From NCBI RefSeq assembly GCF_002939785.1, contig NZ_MDEC01000008.1, positions 116,227-180,226 of the forward strand: a DNA stretch of 64,000 nt. Direction: 5' to 3'. Source of the stretch: Xanthomonas codiaei (GTDB lineage: Bacteria; Pseudomonadota; Gammaproteobacteria; Xanthomonadales; Xanthomonadaceae). Every line of letters starts with the position of its first letter. Position 1 is the first letter of the stretch. Of the stretch, positions 60,401 to 64,000 are shown one piece after another. Below the pieces are notes generated by a model. That model saw nothing but the letters and a program-made list of their open reading frames with translations, had not been told where the DNA came from and made no database searches. Both the position numbers and the translations under genes were made by a program.

Positions 60401-62714
60401 CAGCGCCAAGGGCAATAGCGATCTGCGCGCGGAAAGTGTGATCACGGCCAACGACAGCTTGACCCTGGCCAGCGGCAACGACACCACCATCCAGGGCGCA
60501 CAGGCCATCGGCAACAAGGTGCTGGCCAATGTCGGCGGAGACCTGCTGATCAAGAGCGAGCAGGACACCAACGAGTACAAGAGCAAGCAACAACAAGCCA
60601 GCCTGACGCTGGCGACCGGCTCGGGCAGCGGCGGCAGTTACAGCCAACAGAAGGTCAACAGCAGCTATACCAGCGTCACCGAGCAGAGCGGCATCCAGGC
60701 CGGCAATGGGGGCTTCGACATCACGGTGGGCGGCAGCACGGCCTTGGTCGGCGGTGCGATCGCCAGTACGGCCGCCGCTGGCAGCAACCGGCTGTCCACC
60801 GGCAGCCTGACGGTCGAGGACCTGCAGAACAAGGCCGAGTACAAGACCAGCGGCGTCTCTGTGGCTGGCGGCACGGGCAGCAGCATGGCGAGCGTGGCCA
60901 TCGGTACCGGGCTGAGCATGCTGGGCAACGCCAGCGACAGCTCGAGCAGCACGACCAAGAGCGACATCGCTGCCGGCTCGATCCAGATCCGCAATGGAGA
61001 TGAATCTGCGCTTGCAGGTCTGGATCGCAGTGCAACCGAGTTGCAGCAGTCTGGGCTGAAGGGAATCTTCGATCAGAAGAAGATCGAGGATCAGAAAGAG
61101 CTGATGGGGCTGGCTGGAGCGATCGGGTTCCGCGCAGCGGGTGATATCGCCAGCAGCATGCAACAACGTGCGCTCAGCGAGTACGCGACTGCCTACAGCA
61201 CGAACAATCCGCAAGGAATGGCTGACGCCCAGGCGAAGATGGACAGCTGGGCCGACGGGGGCCTGAACAAGACACTGCTTCATGGTCTCACCGGCGCCGC
61301 GGTGGCCGCGCTGGGCGGCGGCGATGTGGCGGGAGGCGCGCTCGCTGCCGCTGGTGCCGAGAAGGCGAAGCTGGCGATGGCCGGGTACCTCAGGGATCAG
61401 GGGGTTGCCAGTGATAGCGAAACCTATCGAGCCCTGATGGAACTGGGTAGTGCGGCCATTGGTGGAGCGCTGGGCGGCGTAGCAGGAGCCAACACCGCGT
61501 TGGCCGGCGATCAGTTCAACCGGCAGCTGCACCCGGACGAAGTGAAGTGGATCAAGGACAATGCTGCGGGATTCGCCTATCAGCAGGGCATCTCGGAAGA
61601 GAGTGCCAAGCAGATCCTGCTCATAGAGGCAGCGTCGTACGTAGATTCGACAATTCAATCGGCACTAAAGGATACGCCGATGAATGAAGCGGCGGTCAAG
61701 TTCCTTGGGACGAACAACAACGAATACGACGGCGTAAAAGCCTTCGATACGAGCGATCGAGACAACTTCCACCTCTACGGCAAAAAACTGGCAGGCACGC
61801 CGGAGAATTTCAAGGAAGTCTTCAATGCGCTTGGTGCCGCAGGCCTGAAAGAGGACGAGCTGCAGTTGCTGTACCAGCCGGAGCTGTTGACTTATGCAGG
61901 AAAGGGTATTGGCAGAGACAGCCGCCTAACCGTCGCTGTTCCAGCCACGGGAGCCGCGATCGGCGTCGCCGCGGTAGGTGGCGGGGCGTGCGCATTAAAT
62001 CTTGTTGCCTGTGGCCGACTAGTAGTAGGTGCGCTTGACGCGATCGCAACCGAGTGGACCGGTGGACACTCTCTTGCGATTTCTGGGGGAGGGGCGCTTG
62101 GCTCAGTTGCGGCGCAGAAATTTGATGATTTATTGGCTAGCCCTGGGTTTACGGTAGATGATCTTGTACTAGCTTATAGAAGGCTTATTCCGCTTAAGGC
62201 TGATGGAAAATCAGATGCTGCAGCGGCTGCCAACCTTTTAAAGGATTTGATGAGAAGAGAGACTCATGATCCCTTGATTGGACGGATACTTGAGCCAGGC
62301 CGGGAGACTGTCAAAGTCACCGCTGAGGCGAGTGTGGCAGGTAATAAAATTATAGATACGAATCAGATGGCACGTCCCGCAGCAATGGCAGATAGTTCGA
62401 AGTCTACGTTGATTGCCGATTTAATTCCTCCGGGCGCTCCTAATTCAAATATGAGCAATGCCCATGCGGAAATTGCTACTATCCAACGAGCTTACGATTC
62501 GGGCTTGACGCAAGGGCAGGAAATGTCAATGGTAGTGAGGGGGGAGGAAATTTGTTCTTATTGTAGTCAATCAACCAACTTGGCGGCTGCCGCCGAGAGG
62601 TCTGGGCTAAGTTCGTTGACTGTCTATGATGCTACTACTGGGAAAACTTGGATTTGGAGTAGGCGGAAAATTGGTGACGGTCTGGTCGAGCTGAAGAGGG
62701 CTACTGGTGGATAA
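48492..62714 (+). CDS. fhaB: Filamentous hemagglutinin/CdiA-like exoprotein with deaminase-type C-terminal toxin
   Basis: The 4740-residue open frame is uninterrupted. A long signal region (to AWAQ, residue 37) is followed by the TPS secretion domain (about 50-300) with NARGISHNRYSNFNVGPNG and NPNGI near residue 147. Residues 300-2700 are short beta-helix repeats, including four near-identical units of 774/777 bases. Residues 3380-4100 have hemagglutinin-repeat segments, then Gly/Ala-rich helices. From about residue 4540 the DNA turns AT-rich and the protein ends in a deaminase-like module: H4658 and E4660 in NAHAEIATIQRAY, C4688 and C4691 in EEICSYCSQS. This is the HAE/CxxC zinc site of nucleic-acid deaminase toxins; the Xanthomonas XOO_2897-type family is the likely match. 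ATG 48492 is preferred over 48423, which would precede the signal peptide. No VENN motif was found. Confidence 0.9.
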   Translation: MDIEAMSVRGYVVEQGKRALALLLCVTITWTSFPAWAQVAPTPNPGGQTPGQQVAANGVPVVDIVAPNARGISHNRYSNFNVGPNGLILNNSAQISKTELGGYVAGNNNLQRSGAASLILNEVTSASSRLQGYTEIAGAKAQLVIANPNGISCDGCGFLNTSRVTLATGTPTLGSDGALNGFTITGGALSIGSNGLDAFNVDRLDLLSRQLSVDGSIWTRELVASAGTGRVNVDGMLLEVLPGTDGAAPSIGIDVAQLGGMYAERIRLIATEAGVGVVSRGTLAAQSGDLQIDSAGQVSLSGTTVARDGLNVRAAGDLDQRGVLGSQQGDVNLRGAQLRLSGDLVAAGALTAQAGGTLQHAGRSSAGAIRLFGSELNADGSLHSTGALELGADGLLRSGGVAYGGAGADLRAASIALSGTLQSGGAIALNANTIDALGTLDAATALRVTGSGDVRMGGLAQAGRDAQVQAGGRLGLQGQLVAADAVALSSGALDVAQRAAVSAGADLDLRSTAALNNAGSVYAGRDLRLQAGTVATAGSMTAARDAQVAVAGGFVNSGTVVAGNALTVDAAQLESRGDIGSQRGDTTLRAGNGVILSGNTVAGVALAVDAGTTAQLSGEVNAASMALRSGGNAEVSGTLQTTRGDVAMVAGGELVNAALVSAADAIDLQADGALRQRGQLRSAGALQLRGGTVEHEGAIDAGADLRVASAADLALNGTLQSAGAITLQAGNALENRANVVANGALQVDAASLRNAQGAALSSNAGAVVRTSGVLDNAGSLYGADAVQLAAGTLLQSGRIGSGNTLTATVGDAFDNTGNVVARNALQIDAASLRSDGQLGSEASSVRLASLGDMRVQGVTAAATSLQASAGGDLQQAGALTGQSVALVAGRDLTTAGTVQASTLDLQAQRALTFAAQAQVQGNTSVRANSVTTSQDAVLHAGGALTLEGGAIDSRGTLDAGTDLQIRSQGDLTLAGVAQGGRDVHLTAANAVSNAAHVVAGRDLTLQAQQLDNASAGVLAGESDVALTTVAQLANAGRVQAGGNVQLTSAALDQSGSVSAGKALKVAVAGTLDNRGSLVARDALLVDAASLRSSGQLGSERADVTLASQADLQLDGVVAAATALRANASGDFQQAGTLTAQSLALQAGRDLAVNGAVQSASTLDLQAQRTLAVNGQASSTGNAVLTAAAITTGSAAVVKSGADITLDGSAIDSRGALDAAADLSVRSTGDLALGGVAQAGRDVTLTADGALRNSAQVIAARDLGVRAASVDNAADATLGALRDLRIDVAGTLQNSGTLHGERGLAVSTGALLQRGRLYSGEAISIASSGAFENVGQLVSGKDLTIGASNIVSNGQLGSVTGALTLTSQNAIDLRGVVSAATALQATAAGDLLQAGTLGAQSVSLQAGRNLTAGGTLQSASTLDLQAQHTLALNGQAQAGGVAALRGDSITTGEAAVLKSAGVITLDGAAIDSRGTLDAGSDLRATSTGGLALAGVAQANRDVVLNAAGGLSNAAQVVAGRDLSVQAGTVTNAGSGVLAAEGVVTLTTGALQNAGNVQSGGDLRITAASLDQSGSANAGKALTATVTGLLDNRGSLIAADHLVVDAGNLRSSGQLGSQTATVDLTSRGEMTLQGLVAAATTLQATAAGDLQQGGSLKAQSVALHAGRDLIAAGTLQSASGLDLQAQRTLALNGQASSGGDATLRAATIGTAQAAVLQAGGAISLDGAAIDSRGALDASTDLNLRSTGNLAVAGVAQADRAVVLSAAGTLANAAQVVAGQNLSATAASASNTGTGVLLAQGDTTLTIAGLLDNAGAIRAGNQLTLGVGALRQSGQAYGLQRLGLTASGAVDNRGDLIGGNGLRVEAEQLSSSGQLGSERGDVALISRGNLQLDGSLAAAGAFSAQADGALAQSGSLSAGSTLDLHSKGDLTVAGQLSGQQTTLASDAVLRQQGVVSGATVGLQGARIDHAGQTTAAGNLSLRAGDINVAGTVGAGIAADGNLGMGSTLSLVADRQLGVSAKLLAGGNLVAQGGQLDLSGSSTRATGNASLTTAGSLAHRGGDLLAGGTLSVQAGGTIDNGRLNTVGGQMQATQLSIDGGSLNNAGGRLVQSGAGLTRVSIGGAIENTAGTLASNGQDLTITAASLENAQGRIEHAGTGNLSLTSRGAMGNADGRILSQGQLTLGASSGLNNQGGAIAAAGDATLTAASLNNIGGSVAARGLTVQAGGTTDNRSGLLQASGGALTLRADSLSNAGGTVQAVASGGAGGSLRVELNRGLDNGNGIIGASTDAVITAENIASAGGSLQAARDLSVTARGQLDNHQNAKLSAGRDLNVAVAGALLNSGGQLDAGNTLTASGGLIDNTQGSIVNNGAGLTRITTGGALTNSSGNLGGRGSVVIDAASIANNSGQLVAGGDLIANTNGLNNQGGSVYAGANVLLQRAGATLDNRNGRIKAEQAVRLNLQSLSNAGGQIGAGSTTGGAGDVVIDTVGFDGGGSILAQNLLDLTLRSDYTHRAGADLVSNGNFNLRVGGNLVNESTLKAARALDITASSITNRAGASILSNDTRLNGGNVIDNAGSISGNGALSLVANSVYNTGSVVGGTVAVNTGTLVNGADLGGATDNAAYGSALLGSTGNMNLVVRDQLLNRDARIFSLGNIAIGGAQDGGGTLVARTGVVNNLSGSIEADGSILIAANQLNNRRRVINTTSVSTDPGSDDVYSGGELIESKAIRNIQGARAPYPYTGLAPGIYRNYQVIQQEQLSSASAEGKIAAGGNILLSGSVTNNASTIAAAGLFAANQRGLGGLSDAMINGGEQLLNQALALNQVVRQSDVEHIVTAITNDCMQPVGQKVVCYYEEEDQRLSSSTTSNSYLALGASMTGGQGVSINGANISNGAVGSDGRAVSGASLAAVGGQGGLSGRGRQTAGSVGGQTVVGRANGGADSIRVATGTAGNAGAQVGANTQDATLATSGGIVKMSVAPVMSNDSGLVRSTVDQATVQPTAAGSGVTAGANETRTRVDPATIPVANIVGGGQTSLTQIDLPIGGLYRLSNGTATDRTAMGRAATGLGGINAWRSNGPGRRYLIETDPRFVNYDNFISSDFLLDKLGVDPEWTQTRLGDGFYEQRLVLDQITQLTGRRYLGNYADGVAQYRALLESGVAAAGQLQLSMGVGLTAAQAAALTQDIVWMVEQDYQGQKVLVPVVYLASNSLQLRGNGALIAGGNVELNATNTMSNQGVIAGADVSVTAGNLLNQGRISGTGTVALEARNDLLNQGQIQGRDVGLAAGNNLVSEAAKAINGAGILSGITATNSLQLFAGNDMTLTGTRVQAGGSAALIAGNNLSLTPSALRDDNGLLRGGDAVSLVTGKDLIVSAGNDLQLHGVSINAGGSAALQAGNNLSLTPTTGLDGKAGTRTSISTGDSLQLTAGNDLTIRQAEVKAGGDLIAAAGNNLTVESVLNDSESNSYNSRNGKTRVTTTTTTQTIDQQVLTAGGNLILSAGNDVNLVAAKLDAGKGVGISAGNDINASTLTTVDTSDVLETRKRFKQTTSTRDETVHGTEFSAGGNLAMQAGNDISLTAASAATKEGGITLAAGNDVNLLAASEQHDAVQDMTKKKKGTFSSKTTTTHDEWHDNVAVTTTLSGDTVQIAAGNDLLSQGAQIAGTGDVMLAAGNNLTLDTVQNTRSEEHEKTVKKSGLYGGGGFSVALGVTKKTDGLDVTEVTNTGSLVGSTDGAVTMTAGNKVAITGSDVLSATSTTIVGKEVTIAAAENTVDTVQTSKQQSAGITLGISGGVVDTALAAYGAAKRISDVDDDRLKALYAARAAYATGATVDQAQTTSDNFLAGYNGQAVGGNVAKPGKDPASGLEGAGAATGMSFRLGIGASSSSSKTSTHEESTGGSRILSNGDVTIAATGSDLNVIGSKIAGNNVALAAANNLNLLSNQETNTTKSENKNAGGEIGVSVGATTGYYLTVSAGKGSAKGNSDLRAESVITANDSLTLASGNDTTIQGAQAIGNKVLANVGGDLLIKSEQDTNEYKSKQQQASLTLATGSGSGGSYSQQKVNSSYTSVTEQSGIQAGNGGFDITVGGSTALVGGAIASTAAAGSNRLSTGSLTVEDLQNKAEYKTSGVSVAGGTGSSMASVAIGTGLSMLGNASDSSSSTTKSDIAAGSIQIRNGDESALAGLDRSATELQQSGLKGIFDQKKIEDQKELMGLAGAIGFRAAGDIASSMQQRALSEYATAYSTNNPQGMADAQAKMDSWADGGLNKTLLHGLTGAAVAALGGGDVAGGALAAAGAEKAKLAMAGYLRDQGVASDSETYRALMELGSAAIGGALGGVAGANTALAGDQFNRQLHPDEVKWIKDNAAGFAYQQGISEESAKQILLIEAASYVDSTIQSALKDTPMNEAAVKFLGTNNNEYDGVKAFDTSDRDNFHLYGKKLAGTPENFKEVFNALGAAGLKEDELQLLYQPELLTYAGKGIGRDSRLTVAVPATGAAIGVAAVGGGACALNLVACGRLVVGALDAIATEWTGGHSLAISGGGALGSVAAQKFDDLLASPGFTVDDLVLAYRRLIPLKADGKSDAAAAANLLKDLMRRETHDPLIGRILEPGRETVKVTAEASVAGNKIIDTNQMARPAAMADSSKSTLIADLIPPGAPNSNMSNAHAEIATIQRAYDSGLTQGQEMSMVVRGEEICSYCSQSTNLAAAAERSGLSSLTVYDATTGKTWIWSRRKIGDGLVELKRATGG
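50985..54087 (+). repeat. Higher-order tandem repeat in fhaB (about 258-259 residues per unit)
   Basis: The LRSSGQLGS-type marker recurs at 50985, 51759, 52536, 53310 and 54087, spacings of 774, 777, 774 and 777 bases. A second marker, AIDSRG-LDA, recurs at 51339, 52116, 52893 and 53667 with the same period; a weaker copy lies at 50583. Each unit contains many smaller FHA beta-helix repeats. Confidence 0.9.
57291..57963 (+). repeat. Direct repeat, copy A (inside fhaB)
   Basis: This 673-base segment encodes residues 2934-3157, from NGGADSIRVATG to LLESGVAAA. It recurs at 63243-63915, equal length and same frame, with about 16 amino-acid differences by eye, mostly in one short stretch (the PTAAGSGVTAG... 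part). The pair flanks the whole 3' third of fhaB and the immunity gene. Confidence 0.9.
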
Positions 62715-63168
62715 TAAGTACGAATTTATACTTTCCTTCGGCGTTCCCGGTATGCGTGCTGTTTGCACTGAAGATCCCGCATGGGAAAGGATTGTTGCGG
62801 GAATTGAATCTGTCTTTGTAGATGGCGGGCGAGCATCTCTTATCATGCATGATTATAATGGAGTTGATAATTCAAGTGATAAAATTAAAGCTGTTGTTAT
62901 GGAGGGAGTTAAAGGAATTTATAGAATTTTGCTGAGGGTTGATTCGAAGGACCCGAAGCGTGAAATTTTGCAGTGGTGGGGGGGAGATGAAGGTTGTAGT
63001 GGAGTTGATTTTGTAAGCTATTTGGATCAGAAGTGGGATCCGAGAGGTTGGTTGTCTGATTTGGATTTGGCCAAAAAATTGATGAAGGTTTTTTTTGACA
63101 AGGGTAGATTGGATGATATTTCGAATTTTAGATCTCTTTGGGATGTGGATTTTTCATTTAGGACTTGA
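62707..63168 (+). CDS. Candidate immunity protein for the FhaB toxin tip
   Basis: The 153-residue product starts at GTG 62707, overlapping the fhaB stop by 8 bases (GTGGATAA). The DNA is AT-rich like the toxin-tip DNA and unlike the rest of the window. The protein is acidic, soluble and has no signal peptide, e.g. ILQWWGGDEGCSGVDFVSYLD and KWDPRGWLSDLDLAKKLM. Trp-containing motifs of this kind recall Imm1-type immunity proteins, which often accompany deaminase toxins, but this is only a suggestion. Position directly after a polymorphic-toxin tip is the main evidence. It would protect the producer and siblings from the deaminase. Confidence 0.75.
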   Translation: MDNKYEFILSFGVPGMRAVCTEDPAWERIVAGIESVFVDGGRASLIMHDYNGVDNSSDKIKAVVMEGVKGIYRILLRVDSKDPKREILQWWGGDEGCSGVDFVSYLDQKWDPRGWLSDLDLAKKLMKVFFDKGRLDDISNFRSLWDVDFSFRT

Positions 63169-63242
63169 TGAATAAATCTGCCAAGAACGTGGTCAGGTGT
63201 AATTAGTAGGTCAATCTGACCCTGAAGTTTGCAGATTGCTTC

Positions 63243-63915
63243 AATGGCGGCGCGGACAGCATCCGTGTTGCCACCGGCACCGCCGGTAATGCAGGTGCTC
63301 AGGTCGGAGCCAACACCCAGGACGCCACGCTCGCCACGTCGGGCGGCATCATCAAGATGTCGGTCGCACCGGTGATGTCCAACGACGGTGGGCTGGTGCG
63401 CAGCACGGTCGATCAGGCCACGGTGCAGACCAGCGCGGCCGGCACCGGCATCGTCGTGGGTGCCAACCAGAGCCGGGTGGGTGTCGATCCGTCGACCATC
63501 CCAGTCACCGATCTGGTGGGCGGCGGCCAGACCTCGCTGACGCAGATCGATCTGCCTATCGGTGGGCTGTATCGCCTGTCCAATGGCACCGCCACCGACC
63601 GCACGGCCATGGGACGCGCGGCCACCGGCCTCGGCGGCATCAACGCCTGGCGCAGCAACGGCCCGGGCCGTCGTTACCTGATCGAGACCGATCCGCGCTT
63701 CGTCAACTACGACAATTTCATCAGCAGCGACTTCCTGCTGGACAAGCTGGGCGTGGACCCGGAGTGGACCCAGACCCGCCTGGGCGATGGCTTCTACGAG
63801 CAGCGCCTGGTGCTGGACCAGATCACCCAGCTCACCGGTCGCCGCTACCTGGGCAACTACGCCGATGGCGTGGCGCAATATCGCGCCTTGCTCGAGTCCG
63901 GCGTGGCTGCTGCAG
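63243..63915 (+). pseudogene. Orphan fhaB fragment (direct repeat, copy B)
   Basis: It copies FhaB residues 2934-3157 in frame but has no TPS domain, no signal and no fitting start; the first ATG is internal at 63357. The 75 bases between it and the immunity gene are not fhaB-like. Homology stops abruptly after GCTGCTGCAG at 63915, where an IS element begins. Such fragments are typical leftovers of displaced toxin tips in TPS loci. What lay beyond is not in the window. Confidence 0.85.
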
Positions 63916-64000
63916 CGACGTCCCCCCGATTTTGAGTAGCACCGCAGTTTGGAGTCCAATTCCCTACCCGACGGAGATTGGACGTGAAGAAACGTTTTAC
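63916..64000 (+). mobile_element. Left end of an IS3-family element (cut by the window edge)
   Basis: fhaB homology ends and unrelated sequence begins. About 70 bases in, GTG 63984 opens a frame reading VKKRF, with GGAGATTGGAC before it. This is how the OrfA transposase of IS3-family (IS407-group) elements common in Xanthomonas begins (family form: MKKRFTEEQIIGFL). The GTCCCCCC and TGAGTAGC stretch at 63920-63940 may belong to the terminal repeat. The exact end and the type cannot be fixed from this piece. Confidence 0.65.

Noticed and set aside
48492..62714. VENN-type pretoxin motif as in enterobacterial CdiA
   Set aside because: Not found near the toxin tip; the boundary was judged from the composition change instead.
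62100..63180. AT-rich segment as a prophage or integrative-element end
   Set aside because: It reads straight through as the fhaB 3' end and one small gene; no integrase or attachment repeat is present.

Overview
The window is 64 kb of a GC-rich (about 65%) gammaproteobacterial chromosome. Gene content and order point to Xanthomonas, most likely the citri/axonopodis/campestris/euvesicatoria group. Evidence includes an alpha-xylosidase-GH95-xylB-xylA locus, panBCD-pgi, regBA-ispG, an fhaC-fhaB two-partner secretion locus, and palindromic intergenic elements of a type common in this genus. This assignment is by recognition only; no search was run.

Layout. 1-8.2 kb: a rightward xyloglucan-side-chain and xylose operon (partial GH31 alpha-xylosidase, GH95 fucosidase, xylB, xylA, MFS sugar/proton symporter) ending in a strong hairpin. 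8.5-10.5 kb: an AT-richer island with a MASE1-type sensor lacking a recognisable kinase core, and a convergent, overlapping secreted protein. 10.7-13.4 kb: a Zur-like operator upstream of an amidase-folE2 unit, with a small downstream ORF and a leftward ORF lacking a start codon. 13.7-19.5 kb: tRNA-Glu, pcnB, folK, panB, panC, panD, pgi. 19.6-20.6 kb: Phd-like antitoxin plus zeta-like toxin. 20.8-21.5 kb: four palindromic intergenic elements in alternating orientation. 21.6-28.4 kb: PhoX-like Tat protein, GH3 lipoprotein glucosidase, SSS sugar symporter. 28.7-35.9 kb: GAF-GGDEF-EAL protein, GH5 mannanase, RegBA redox two-component system, ispG, PAP2 phosphatase. 36.1-44.5 kb: leftward genes (MHS-type transporter, Asp/Glu racemase, EamA transporter, murB, pyrD, methyltransferase, DUF4190-like protein, ALDH7 dehydrogenase). 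44.6-46.3 kb: tRNA-Arg, VOC protein, frameshifted AraC/GyrI regulator. 46.5-64 kb: a CRP/Clp-like site, fhaC, a 4740-residue fhaB ending in a deaminase-like toxin tip, an overlapping candidate immunity gene, a 673-bp duplicated fhaB fragment, and the left end of an IS3-family element.

How the genes may work together. Plant cell-wall sugars are a repeated theme: xyloglucan side chains feed XylA/XylB, the GH3 enzyme and GH5 mannanase release glucose and mannose units, and three transporters could take up products. RegBA, the EAL protein and the CRP/Clp-like site suggest redox and c-di-GMP inputs. The adhesin/toxin locus, with its foreign-looking AT-rich tip and large direct repeats, looks like the most rapidly changing part. 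The best candidates for new biology are the toxin/immunity tip with its duplicated fragment, the zinc-starvation amidase-folE2 unit, and the MASE1 pseudo-kinase pair.
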